Assembly: GCA_003991915.1 (NCBI GenBank)
Contig: RQTK01001110.1
Coordinates: 1-64,000, forward strand
Length of the DNA stretch: 64,000 nucleotides
Source of the DNA: Elysia chlorotica
Taxonomy: Eukaryota > Mollusca > Gastropoda > Plakobranchidae
Direction of reading: 5' to 3'
Program-made: the position numbers and the translations under genes
The notes under the pieces: model-generated
What the model was told of the DNA's origin: nothing
The model's input: only the letters and a program-made list of their open reading frames with translations
Database searches by the model: none
Part shown: piece by piece, positions 1 through 10,303 of the stretch
Layout: the number at the start of each line of letters is the position of its first letter
How positions within the stretch are numbered: position 1 is the stretch's first letter

Positions 1-544
1 TGGCTGAATGTTTTCTTTGATTACTATCGAAGTATTTTGACTGCTTTGAGGCACTTTAAAAAGAAGCCTTTGAATTTTAGTTATCTATGCTTAAACCAGT
101 GTTGCTTTAATTAGTTTAAACAATCCAGTGAACGTTGACATATTAATGTGCTAGACCTTTTCATATAAAGAGAAAGTTCTTAAGTATTGATTCTAGATCT
201 TGCCAATCGGTTAATCCATCCTTGCACTTTTTATATAATGAAAGAAATCACTTGTCGGGCAAAGTCAAGTCTCAGCTTCTTTTATACATCGAAGCAGGAG
301 TCCTTTTCACTTTACATGGTATCGCCCTGGTCATGTATCTAAGATTAAGTCACTTGTATCATTGATATTTTACATTCAAAATTTACATACATATTTGTTT
401 GATATTTTGCTAATAATATTTTATAAACCAAAATTTTTTTTTAAATATCACGTTCCCATCATTTTCTATTTCAGACCAATGTGTTATGCAAGCTACTATT
501 ATTCTTTAAATAATAATACTGATAATAACTATTATTATGACCAT
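1..544. other. AT-rich non-coding stretch
   Basis: No convincing coding sequence, RNA gene or repeat boundary is visible. Short open frames here are low-complexity. It precedes the tandem duplication and could hold an untranslated first exon or promoter of the first Rab-like gene, but nothing in the sequence proves that. Confidence 0.5.
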
Positions 545-572
545 TGTTATTGTTATTATTATTATTAGTATT

Positions 573-620
<48 letters not shown>
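545..620. repeat. (TTA)n microsatellite
   Basis: An almost pure TTA/ATT trinucleotide tract with a few early interruptions. The poly-Ile and poly-Tyr frames across it are artefacts of the repeat. Confidence 0.95.
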
Positions 621-669
621 GATGCTGTGATGAGTATCGATATTTGTAACAACGCATGTTGTAAATGTC

Positions 670-755
670 TATACTGTTTTGTCATGCTGCATATACGGAC
701 CATCAAATGTGCCTTTAAAGGACAAATAAAGTTATATCTTATCTTATCTTATCTT
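670..755 (+). mobile_element. LINE 3' end with (ATCTT)n-type tail, copy A
   Basis: A short 3' terminal fragment ending in AATAAAGTTATATCTTATC plus further TTATC units. AATAAA followed by a short tandem tail is typical of non-LTR retrotransposon 3' ends. Its start coincides with the duplication boundary. The same fragment is at 4084-4170, and a similar tail lies on the - strand near 29435-29475. Confidence 0.65.
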
Positions 756-990
756 AACCTTCGATCAGCGAGCTCCAACCTGTTTGTCAAATTGATAATC
801 AATTCTAAAGCATATGGTCAACAAGCCTTGTCATGCAAGAGTGTTGACGTTTGCAACAATCTTCTTCAAGCTGATTTGAAAAATTCAGATTCTTTATCAA
901 CATTAAAATCTAAGCTAAAAGCATGTACTTTTCCGACAGGCATTTTGAACTTGGCTAAAACCCTTTTGATCTTGTCTATGCGTGTATTGA
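756..990 (+). mobile_element. LINE reverse transcriptase C-terminal remnant, copy A
   Basis: The frame reads through ADLKNSDSLSTLKSKLK, a motif of the C-terminal end of CR1/L2-like LINE ORF2 proteins ('LP..LRNS.SL..FKSKLK'). It is degraded, with no start and no catalytic core. It sits directly after the 3' tail of another element, so the two are nested or abutting. The duplicate is at 4171-4400. Confidence 0.6.
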
Positions 991-1276
991 TGAAAAGGGA
1001 ATGGAGTAAAAGTAAAAAACAAGTTTTTGTTTTTTTCAATTTCAATTGAAATACTTAAAATTTAGTGTATTCCTCCTTTCAAATTGTGTGCAGTCCTCAA
1101 ATATCTGTTTTGACTATTACAAAAAATGGGGACCCTCTCTAGTACCCACAGTGTACGTACAGGAGTGCAAAACACCAAATAGGGTTGGGGTTAATAGTGC
1201 TACTTCTACATAATTATATTTCTTTATTTATTTAATCATTAAAACTTTTTTTGGTCGTCCACACAGATCTCTGAAG

Positions 1277-1453
1277 ATGGCGACAGGCGTGCCAAGCTAC
1301 AAGGTGATCCTGCACGGCGAGTACGGCGTCGGCAAGAGCTCCATCTTCCGCAGGTTTATGAACAACACGTTCACCACAGCCACGGGCAAGAAGTCCACGA
1401 TAGGTCTCGACCAGAGCACCAGGACCTACACCATCGATTCACAGGACGTCAAG
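1277..1453 (+). CDS. Rab-like copy A, coding exon 1
   Basis: Encodes residues 1-59: start, P-loop and switch I. Donor AAG|GTAAAA. The exon probably begins at 1267, after the acceptor CACACAG. Confidence 0.92.
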
Positions 1454-3251
1454 GTAAAAAAAGTTTGGTCAGTTGGAGGAAAGTACTTTTGGGGGTTAAA
1501 GTATACCCCCTCCCCACTGTAGGCTTCTTTGCACATTAATAAAATACATGTATACAGATTTTTCTGAGAACATATTATAGAATTTGGTGGGGATTTTTTT
1601 CTTCTTTGCTCTAGTTTTGTCCTCATATTTTTATTCTTTTCTATTTATTCCAGAATTTGCACTATGTATACATATGAAAATGATTGAACAAAATCCAACT
1701 ACGTTTTAAATGTTCTAAACCTCTTAAACAAAAGATATTGTATTAGGTAGAGGTGTTTGTATCTGCAGTTAGTTGAGACACTTATATAATTTTGTTAAGT
1801 TATAGCATTACTTTTTAAACCAAGGTTTTTTCGATATTGTCCAACTTTTGAAATGATCTCCTTTTGTGAGAAAGTAGGATGCTGTGATAAATCCACTTCA
1901 ATGTTAACTTAAAATGCCTTTTTTGACACATGGTACTCCAACCATTCACTTTTAATGTGGTGCTTATTATAATCGTTTAGGTGATTATCTTTTGTGTTAT
2001 TTTTGCTTTATTTCATTTCTATTTTTATGTGTATCATTTTTCCAGCTATCAAAACATATTGCTTTACAAAGACAGCTTGCCTAGGCCTGATAAGTAATTA
2101 GATCAGGTGAAATCAACACGATTTATAACTATCCTAGTCTATTCTGTAAGATGCCATGAGTCCCATTTATGTGAGCATTGAAATTTCTTGGAACTCTGCT
2201 GACCTTTTGGCTGCCTGGAACTTTTTCTCTGCCATTTGAAGGAAGTTTTTTATGGCATATTTAGAGGGTCATTCTAACCCATGTTTCTCATGCTTTTATA
2301 GGGAATCGTCTTGTTTAATTCCTCAAACAACTTCTTTGAACATAATTCATGTTACTGTATGAAATGGTATTGATGTAACCTTTACCCAGATCTAGCTTGA
2401 GGCCAACAGGTAGGACAGAAGACAAAACAATGAGAAAATACAACCAGCATGGATGGACATTTAAACCTTGCATCCCCTCTATCATGGTTATCTCTAGCCC
2501 ATTGTTTTGCTGAAATGTGTGCAGCTCAGCTTCCAGGAAAAAGCACAGAATTGTTTGAATTTCTATTTTGAGATGTTAAGAAGCTTTTGTTGTTTTCATC
2601 AGTTCCTGAGTCTGTGAAGGTAGAAAAAAAATTCTGAAAAAAAATATAAAAGGTGTTTTAATAATTCAAAAAGTCCATCACATAACACACATTAAGATTT
2701 TTCTGCCCTTTCCATAGGTCTTCACAGAATAGCATGTATATTTTATTGCTGTAAATTATTCAGAAGTTCTTATTTCCACTCCACAGTTGACGTTGTGGGA
2801 CACCGGGGGCATGGAACGGATGTCCTTCATCGGCTCAAGCTACTACCGCGGGGCGCACGCTGCTTTGTTGTGCTACAGCGTCAACAACCGCGACAGTTTC
2901 ACTATCCTGTCCCAGTACATTCTGGACATTGTGATGAACGCTGAGGGTGCCAAGATCTTCCTGTGTGGGAACATGTCTGACCAGGTCGACGCTGTGTCGG
3001 AGAGCGACCTCGGTAACGCAGTCACAGACTCAGACCTGGAGCAGTTCACGTCTCAGTGTGAGGATGTCCTGTCCGGGGTGTACCGCGTGTCCTGTAAGGA
3101 CGGCACCGGCCTGCAGGACATGTTTGAGGACATGGCTCGGTTCCTGCACCGTAACTCCATGTCCAAGATGACGCTGCGGAGAGACCTTGTTCAGCCGGGC
3201 AGCACCCCCGAGAGGGATGAGGCCAATGGTGAAAAGCGAAGATGCTGCTAA
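1277..3251 (+). CDS. Atypical Rab-like small GTPase, copy A (2 coding exons, 213 aa)
   Basis: Coding exons 1277-1453 (59 codons) and 2787-3251 (154 codons plus TAA), joined at a phase-0 GTAAAA...ACAG intron. The product is a Ras-superfamily GTPase of the Rab type, expected to cycle on a membrane. G1 is GEYGVGKS (residues 14-21), the switch-I Thr is T41, G3 is WDTGGMER (63-70), G4 is NMSD (121-124), G5 is SCK (161-163), and the protein ends RRCC, a double-Cys geranylgeranylation signal. Two oddities: the position of Ras Gln61 is Met68, and the G4 Lys is Met122. Both predict unusual nucleotide handling. An acceptor-like CACACAG ends at 1266, ten bases before the ATG, implying an untranslated upstream exon. 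The start is the first in-frame ATG and places the P-loop where Rabs have it. I cannot name the Rab subfamily. Confidence 0.92.
1454..2786 (+). other. Intron of Rab-like copy A
   Basis: Spans GTAAAA to CTCCACAG. No independent gene is visible. The segment 2085-2105 contains the intact target sequence (ATAAGTAATTA) that a LINE occupies in copy B. Confidence 0.85.
2787..3251 (+). CDS. Rab-like copy A, coding exon 2
   Basis: Encodes residues 60-213 from switch II to the CC terminus. Acceptor CTCCACAG|TTGACG, phase 0. It differs from copy B only at silent positions that I can see (for example Thr ACA/ACT and Pro CCG/CCT). Confidence 0.93.
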   Translation: MTLWDTGGMERMSFIGSSYYRGAHAALLCYSVNNRDSFTILSQYILDIVMNAEGAKIFLCGNMSDQVDAVSESDLGNAVTDSDLEQFTSQCEDVLSGVYRVSCKDGTGLQDMFEDMARFLHRNSMSKMTLRRDLVQPGSTPERDEANGEKRRCC

Positions 3252-4083
3252 AAAGAACTCTGGGATATAATCTCATTCGTTTCTCTCCTTTTGGGATTTC
3301 GGAATATTGTATTAGAAGTTGGCATCTGACGGAAATATTTGTTTGGAAATTCCCAACAGCAGGATATTTGTGATCACGTTGACGAAAATCTTTGAAATCT
3401 TCCCTGAAAACTTTTTCTATGGATATTCCTGGACCATATGTGATGCTATAGTAATTTAGTACAAGATCTTAAATCATATGCAAATTTTCTTACCAATACC
3501 CATATTGGGTTGCAAACAGAAAAGGAGACTGACTTGTGGAGAGCTTGGGAACGCACAGTGTCATGCAAATTGGTACTGATTTTATTACAGAAATACAACC
3601 AAGAGGAAGCACAAAGAAAACATATGCTCAAGGTTTATTTGTTTATCAAGATAAATATAGAGAGCATATACATATATATATATTTCTGAAATCCATTGTT
3701 TACAAAAGTACATGTTATTATTAATGTAACTTTCATTGGAAAGATTGGTGTCTTTTAATTTCTTGAGGAGATTTTCAGAGTGCTGCTACATTTACACTGA
3801 ACTGGAACCCTTGTCAAGTTATTATTAACATGGGGCTCCAATCACTCATGTGCGGCAGAATCTTTTTAGTTTCAGATTAACAATCTGAACAATTTCCCTT
3901 GTAGTTTCTTGTGTTTGGTTACTTGAAACAAAATCTTCTATCATAATGGAGCACAAGAACTTAGAACTTAATGTGAATAATCATATCAGACTAAAAAACT
4001 GAAGGTTTTTATTGTGTATGATCACACAAGACACTGTGTAATTAGTACATTGTTTTCTTTTTGCCTTGATTTATTTGTACTTA
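3252..4083 (+). other. 3' flank of Rab-like copy A
   Basis: Probably 3' UTR and spacer; conserved with 7588-8437 except for small indels. No good AATAAA is obvious until 4138, which lies inside the LINE tail opening the second unit. A borrowed poly(A) signal is therefore possible, but that is inference. Confidence 0.5.
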
Positions 4084-4400
4084 TATACTGTTTTGTTATG
4101 CTGCATATACGGACCACCAAATGTGCCTTTAAAGGACAAATAAAGTTATATCTTATCTTATCTTATCTTAATCTTGTCAGCAAGCTCCAACCTGTTTGTC
4201 AAATTGATAGTCAATTCTCTAAAGCATATGGTCAACGAGCCTTGTTCTACCAGAGTGCTGACGTTTAGAACAATCTTTCAGCAGATTTGAAAAATTCAGA
4301 TTCTTTATCAACATTTAAATCTAAGCTAAAAACATACTTTTCCGACAGGCATTTTGAAATTGGCTAAAACCCTTTTGATCTTGTCTATGCGTGTATTGAT
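4084..4400 (+). mobile_element. LINE 3' tail plus RT C-terminal remnant, copy B
   Basis: Duplicate of 670-990. It has the same AATAAAG plus (TTATC)n tail, followed by a degraded frame containing NSDSLSTFKSKLKTYF. That reading is closer to the LINE consensus than copy A (FKSKLK rather than LKSKLK). Confidence 0.6.
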
Positions 4401-4680
4401 GAAAAGGGAATGGAGTAAAAGTAAAGGAGGGGGGGGGGTAAATATAATTTCAAATGAAATACTTAAAATTTAATGTATTCCTCCTTTCAAATTGTGTGCA
4501 GTCCTCAAATATCCGTTTTGACTATTACAAAAAATGGGGAACCTCTCTAGTACCCACAGTGTACGTACAAGGGTGCAAAACACCAGATAGGGTTGGGGTT
4601 AATAGTGCTACTTGTACATATATTTCTTTATTTCTTTAATCCTTAAAACTTTTTTTGGTCGTCCACACAGATCTCTGAAG

Positions 4681-4857
4681 ATGGCGACAGGCGTGCCAAG
4701 CTACAAGGTGATCCTGCACGGCGAGTATGGCGTCGGCAAGAGCTCCATCTTCCGCAGGTTTATGAACAACACGTTCACCACAGCCACGGGCAAGAAGTCC
4801 ACGATAGGTCTCGACCAGAGCACCAGGACCTACACCATCGATTCACAGGACGTCAAG
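4681..4857 (+). CDS. Rab-like copy B, coding exon 1
   Basis: Encodes residues 1-59. Donor AAG|GTAAAA and acceptor GTCCACACAG at 4661-4670, ten bases upstream of the ATG. Confidence 0.92.
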
Positions 4858-7587
4858 GTAAAAAAATTTGGTCAGTTGGAGGAAAGTAGTTTTGGGGTTA
4901 AAGTATACCCCCTCCCACTGTAGGCTTCTTTGCACATTAATAAAATGCATGTATACAGATTATGGTCCCAAAATCAAAATTGAGGTTTCAATGTTTCTAG
5001 ATACTGGAAGCAATTCTGACCGTTTTGCTTTTTATTTTAAGTCTCTATCTCAATTAGAACAAAGGTTATGCAGATTTTTGTGAGACAGGGTACCAAAAAG
5101 TCGGTTTTGAGAAACAGGCTTTTAAGTTTTCACAAAGCTATAAAACAAGTCAAAGTGACCTCCGTTTTAATTAAAATTAAAATACTTAAATCTGAGTTAA
5201 TCAATGAAGCTTAGTGGAAACGAAAGCGAAATGAATGATCAATACAAATCGGATAAAATCTCACATTCGATACCAAACTTTTTTTTCATGTTATATTCAC
5301 TTCAAACTGCTGTAGTGCATAACTAAGCCGTGCGACTTGTCAGGGGTTTTCCTAGTCACCCACACTATAATATTATTATAGAATTTGGTGGGGATTTTTT
5401 TCTCTTGCGCTAGTTTTGTCCTCATATTTTTATTCTAATCTGTTTATTCCAGAATTTGCACTATGTATACATTATGTATACATATAAAAATGACTTTGAA
5501 CAAAATCCAACTACGTTTTAAATGTTCTAAACCTCTTAAACGAAAGATATTGGATTAGGTAGAGGTGTTGTATCTGCAGTTAGTTGAGGCACTCATATTT
5601 GTTAAGTTACTGTATTACTTTTCAAACCAAGGTTTTTTCGATATTGTCCAACTTTTGAAATTATCTCCTTCTGTGATAAAGTAGGATGCTGTGATAAATC
5701 CACTTCAATGTTAACTTAAAATGCTTTTTTTGAAACAGGGTACCCCAATCCTTAACTTTTAATGTGGTGCTTATTATTATCGTTTAGGTGTTTATCTTTT
5801 GTGTTATTTTTGCTTTATTTCTTTTCTATTTTTATGTGTATCATTTTTGTAGCTATCAAAATATATTGCTTTACAAACATGGCTTGCCTAGGCCTCATAA
5901 GTAATTACTTACTTACTTACTGCCCTTTTTGCCGTTGGCAATTAGGGCAGCAACAAACTCCTTCCATCGCTCACGGTCTTGAGCCAGCATCCTCAAAGTG
6001 CCCCATGACTGTCCCATGGCTGCTGCCTCTGCCTCCACTGTCCTTCTCCAGGTGGTTTTCGGTCGTCCGCGTTTCCTGTGTCCCTCTGGCCTCCATTGAA
6101 CGGCTACTCGAGGGATGGCATCTTGTTCCTTGCGGAGTACGTGACCTATCCACCTCCACCTCCTCCGGATAATGATTGTCTCCATTGTCTCTTGTTGGCA
6201 CTGTTCTAATAGGTCTTCATTTGATATGCATCTAGGCCAGAAGATCCGTGCAATTTTCCTGAGACTTTTGGTGTGGAAGGAAGATAACTTGCAAAGGTCG
6301 CTTTCTATCATGCGCCAGCATTCTGATCCATAGAGCAAGGTGGAAAGAACACAGCTTCTATATAATTTTAATTTTGTGTTCAGTCATAAGTAATTAGATC
6401 AGGTGAAATCAACAAGACTTTAGAAAATGAAACATGTGTTCTGAGGGCAAACACGATTTATAACTATCCTAGTCTAATCTGTAGATGCCATGAGTCCCAT
6501 TTATGTGAGCATTGAAATTTCTTGGAACTCTGCTGAACCTCTGGCTGCCTGGCACTTTTTCTCCGCCATTTGAAGGAAGTTTTTTTAATGCATATTTAGA
6601 GGGTCATTCTAACTCATGTTTCTCATGCTTTTATAGGGAATCGTCTTGTTTAATTCCTCAAACAACTTCTTTGAACATAATTCATGTTACTGTAGGAAAT
6701 GGTATTGATGTAACCTTTACCCACATCTAGCTTGAGGCCAACAGGTAGGACAGAAGACAAAACAATGAGAAAATACAACCAGCATGGATGGACATTTAAA
6801 CCTTGCACCCCCTCTATCATGGTATGCTCTAGCCAATTGTTTTGCTGAAAAGTGTGCAGCTCAGCTTCCAGGAAAAAGCACAGAATTGTTTGAATTTCTA
6901 TTTTGAGATGTTAAGAAGCTTATGTTGTTTTCATCAGTTCCTGAGTCTGTAAAGGTTAAAAAGAAAATTCTGAAAAAAAATATATAAGGTGTTTTAATAA
7001 TTCAAAAAGTCCATCACATAACACACATTAAGATTTTTCTGCCCTTTCCATAGGTCTTCACAGAACAGCATGTATATTTCATTGTTGTAAATTATTCAGA
7101 AGTTCTTATTTCCACTCCACAGTTGACGTTGTGGGACACCGGGGGCATGGAACGGATGTCCTTCATCGGCTCAAGCTACTACCGCGGGGCGCACGCTGCT
7201 TTGTTGTGCTACAGCGTCAACAACCGCGACAGTTTCACTATCCTGTCCCAGTACATTCTGGACATTGTGATGAACGCTGAGGGTGCCAAGATCTTCCTGT
7301 GTGGGAACATGTCTGACCAGGTCGACGCTGTGTCGGAGAGCGACCTCGGTAACGCAGTCACTGACTCAGACCTGGAGCAGTTCACGTCTCAGTGTGAGGA
7401 TGTCCTGTCCGGGGTGTACCGCGTGTCCTGTAAGGACGGCACCGGCCTGCAGGACATGTTTGAGGACATGGCTCGGTTCCTGCACCGTAACTCCATGTCC
7501 AAGATGACGCTGCGGAGAGACCTTGTTCAGCCTGGCAGCACCCCCGAGAGGGATGAGGCCAATGGTGAAAAGCGAAGATGCTGCTAA
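4681..7587 (+). CDS. Atypical Rab-like small GTPase, copy B (2 coding exons, 213 aa)
   Basis: Coding exons 4681-4857 and 7123-7587, with the same structure and phase-0 intron as copy A. The encoded protein is identical to copy A, including the Gln-to-Met and Lys-to-Met changes at residues 68 and 122 and the terminal CC. Three silent differences are visible in 642 bp: TAC/TAT in the P-loop Tyr, ACA/ACT, and CCG/CCT. The acceptor before the start is kept at 4664-4670. The intron is longer than in copy A because of a LINE insertion and a separate indel of about 400 bp. No frameshift or stop is present, so the copy looks functional. Whether it has its own promoter is unclear, because its unit begins only 600 bp upstream in LINE debris. 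Confidence 0.92.
4962..5370. repeat. About 400-bp segment present only in copy B
   Basis: The two intron copies align up to CATGTATACAGATT and resume at ATTATAGAATTTGG. Between these points copy A has about a dozen bases and copy B about 400. Near 5070 copy B has CAGATTTTTGTGAGA, resembling the short copy A junction, so a deletion in copy A is as likely as an insertion in copy B. No terminal repeats or target duplication were recognised. Confidence 0.6.
5908..6384 (-). mobile_element. 5'-truncated LINE with 12-bp target-site duplication
   Basis: Read on the - strand, an open frame (5913-6338) runs through YGSECWRM, WRWIGHVLRKE and RKRGRPKTTWRR, hallmarks of the C-terminal end of RTE/Jockey-like LINE reverse transcriptases. 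The 3' end is a (GTAA)n tail (5908-5921 on +). The flanks CATAAGTAATTA at 5896-5907 and 6385-6396 are a perfect 12-bp target duplication. Copy A (near 2090) has a single uninterrupted site, so this insertion followed the gene duplication. The catalytic RT domain is missing, so the copy is dead on arrival. Confidence 0.92.
7123..7587 (+). CDS. Rab-like copy B, coding exon 2
   Basis: Encodes residues 60-213 and ends at TAA. Acceptor CTCCACAG, phase 0. The protein is identical to the copy A exon. Confidence 0.93.
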   Translation: MTLWDTGGMERMSFIGSSYYRGAHAALLCYSVNNRDSFTILSQYILDIVMNAEGAKIFLCGNMSDQVDAVSESDLGNAVTDSDLEQFTSQCEDVLSGVYRVSCKDGTGLQDMFEDMARFLHRNSMSKMTLRRDLVQPGSTPERDEANGEKRRCC

Positions 7588-8443
7588 AAATAACTCTGGG
7601 GATATAATCTCATTTGTTTCTCTCCTTTTGGGATTTCGGAATATTGTATTAGAAGTTGGCATCTGACGGAAATATTTGTTTGGAAATTCCCAACAGCAGG
7701 ATATTTGTGATCACGTTGACGAAAATCTGTGAAATCTTCCCTTAAAACTATTTCTTTGGATATTCCTGGACCATATGTGATGCTATAGTAATTTAGTACA
7801 AGATCTTAAATCATATGCAAATTTTCTTACCAATACCCATATTGGGTTGCAAACAGAAAAGAAGACTGACTTGTGGAGAGCTTGGGAACACACAGTGTCA
7901 TGCAAATTGATACTGATTTTATTACAGAAATACAACCAAGAGGAAGCACAAAGAAAACATGCTCAAGGATTATTTGTTTATCAAGATAAATATAGAGAGC
8001 ATATACATATATATATTTGAAATCCATTGTTTACAAAAGTACATGTTATTATTAATGTAACTTTCATTGGAAAGATTGGTGTCTTTTAATTTCTTGAGGA
8101 GACTTTCAGAGTGCTGCTACATTTACCAAGATTCTTGTTTATTACTCACACTGAACTGGAACCCTTGTCAAGTTATTATTAACATGGGGCTCCAATCACT
8201 CATGTCTGGCAGAATCTTTTTAGATTCAGATTAACAATCTGAACAATTTCCCTTGTAGTTTCTTGTGTTTGGTTACTTGAAACAAAATCTTCTATCATAA
8301 TGGAGCACAAGAACTTGGAACTTAATGTGAATAATCATATCAGACTAAAAAACTGAAGGTTTTTATTGTGTATGATCACACAAGACACTGTGTAATTAGT
8401 ACATTGTTTTCTTTTTGCCTTGATTTATTTGTACTTGTATACT

Positions 8444-9060
8444 CATATACAGCTGGAATGTTTTATCCAAAGCTGGGATTGTTCCTTGTTACTTCATAAT
8501 ACCTTGATGTAGATCTTCGTCTATGTCTATTTTGTGTGTGCCTGTAACGTAAGATTACGAGGTGAATCGAAAACCCTGGAGAAGGGAATTGTTATATTTT
8601 TATTTCAGGGCTGGTCTTGAGAGCATCAGCTTGTCTCCGATGGAGTTTATTAGTAGATTTGTTCATTTTTCCAGGCACTGACTCGTAGCGCTGCTCCTTG
8701 TTATGTGATCAGGTGTATGATATGCCAAAAGGCATATCTCGGGGACATGCCATTTTGCTAGCTCAGTGATGATGTGCTGAGTGGAACTGATATCCTACAT
8801 TCTTGGCTGATCTGTTTGATATTTCTTTTTCTTTTTTTAAACAATGAAAAAAAATGCATTGAAATCCACCAGCTCTACACATTTTTCATCGTTAAAACAT
8901 TTTTTTTTACAAGCAGAAATTCATTTAAAAAAGAATGAAAGTTTTAATCTCCTCACTTCAAATCAATTTTTGTTCCCAGGAATTATAATTGCATAGCCAA
9001 TCTTGTCTATAAAGGTGATATTTAAACAAAAATGGAGACCAATTGAATTGAAATAATTAT
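8444..9060. other. Intergenic, nothing recognised
   Basis: AT-rich sequence just beyond the duplication. No coding, RNA or repeat structure that I can support. Confidence 0.5.
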
Positions 9061-9065
9061 TCAAG

Positions 9066-9185
9066 GGTGTGCACGGTAGTGCTTGGGTTAGAGCATAAGC
9101 TTCAGATTCAGAAGTCCGGAGTTTGAGCCGCATTGTTCCCTACTAGTTTGTCAGTGTCTGTATGTGGCAGGCCATGTGCCAGGTA
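9066..9185 (+). mobile_element. tRNA-derived SINE-like fragment
   Basis: The head looks like a tRNA promoter: an A-box-like TAGTGCTTGGGTTAGAGCA (9076-9094) and a B-box-like GAGTTTGAGCC about 25 bases later, at the usual tRNA spacing. The acceptor stem does not pair, so a functional tRNA is unlikely. The tail extends to about 9185, with no clear end. Confidence 0.55.
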
Positions 9186-10077
9186 GACCGCTATGGGGTC
9201 CTGTCGGCGTTATAGAATGTTTTAAAGTCCTAGAAGACATTAAACAAGGAGAGTTTTGCTTTCTCTGGTCAAGGCAGCCATACAATATCCACTTACAGAT
9301 TAAATACTCCAGCTATTTGCATTTTAGGAACAATTTTTTTTTCAGAACAAAGTTTCGAAGTGCCATTGTTTGGTCTCTTAAGTTTACAGTAATCCTTCTT
9401 TGAATAGCTTGATCACAGCTCTCTATAGTTATTGATCCTAGTGCCTTTCATTGTTATCTTTCAGAGGAACAATAACTCATATGGCTGCTGAATTTTTTTA
9501 ACAGTTTAAATTTTGATTGTAGACATTTCACTTTTGTCAAGTATAAAATAAAAATTAGTACTTACGATTCATTGATTAATGGTGATACACAAGTTGCTTT
9601 GCATCATGCGATTGTTTAATTACATTCATTTCATAATGTAACAGACTGAGAATTTTGTCCTTACTATTGGATTGATTTCTTCCTGTGAAATATTTTTTAA
9701 ATTCCTGTAAAAGTAAAAAAAAAATCTAAAATTACTTTTGAGATGTTTGAGATGATTCGTGATTGCATTGAAGCATTTTTTGGGAACAAATAAAATCATC
9801 ATAGTTTTCCCCCAATCGCTTCCTAAAATATTGATAATGTGGTTTGTGCAAAAAAAAGATTGGATTTGGTTGATGAAAACTAGAATCATTCTATTTTAAA
9901 ATGATAGGACTAGAGATACTGACACAAGATTGGTTTGAAATTACCTAATTTAAAAGTGGCAGGGGATTTGCAAGCACAACTTGTTTGATGGCTCCAGCTA
10001 GTTTTATCTTTCTAGGGTTTTTCTTCGCTCTGCTTTATAACATTCAATTTTTTAGTGACCTGTCCACTGAGGGATAC

Positions 10078-10303
10078 TTAACCCTTTGAGCCCTGGCAGT
10101 ATTTTGACTATATACCTAGGCTTCTGAGCTGGAAATGGTTTCTAGATCCTCAATGTCTATCATAAAAAAATGATGAATTCACTGGCGTGTTATTGTTTAG
10201 TTCTTAGTCCATTCTAGTTTTAGATCAAGAGCTACATGGTTTTGTTACTGTGCTCCGTAAAACAAAAGCTACACTGCGAGGTGACTTGGGCTCAAAAGGT
10301 TAA
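10078..10303. mobile_element. TTAA-flanked MITE (piggyBac-type), about 226 bp
   Basis: Bounded by TTAA at 10078-10081 and 10300-10303. Inside are inverted termini CCCTTTGAGCCC (10082-10093) and GGGCTCAAAAGG (10288-10299), matching 11 of 12. TTAA target sites and CCYT-starting termini characterise the piggyBac superfamily. There is no open frame, so it would be non-autonomous. A degraded piggyBac transposase lies at 49.9-50.6 kb, but kinship between the two is not shown. Confidence 0.75.

Larger units (their letters stand above)
670..8437 (+). repeat. Direct tandem duplication carrying a Rab-like gene
   Basis: Two head-to-tail units, 670-4083 (about 3.4 kb) and 4084-8437 (about 4.35 kb), align almost throughout: LINE remnants, exon 1, intron, exon 2 and about 800 bp of 3' flank. 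The hexamer TATACT occurs at all three boundaries (670-675, 4084-4089, 8438-8443), so the joint has microhomology. The second unit is longer mainly because of a LINE insertion at 5908-6384 and about 400 bp near 4962-5370 that the first unit lacks. Introns and flanks differ by many substitutions and small indels, whereas the coding parts differ at only three synonymous sites that I can see. Confidence 0.92.

Noticed and set aside
362..1049. Tyr- and Ile-rich frames over 506-1049
   Set aside because: Produced by the (TTA)n tract. The downstream part reads into LINE debris, not a host gene.
5762..6172. 136-residue + strand frame
   Set aside because: Shadow of the LINE RT fragment that is coding on the - strand at 5913-6338.
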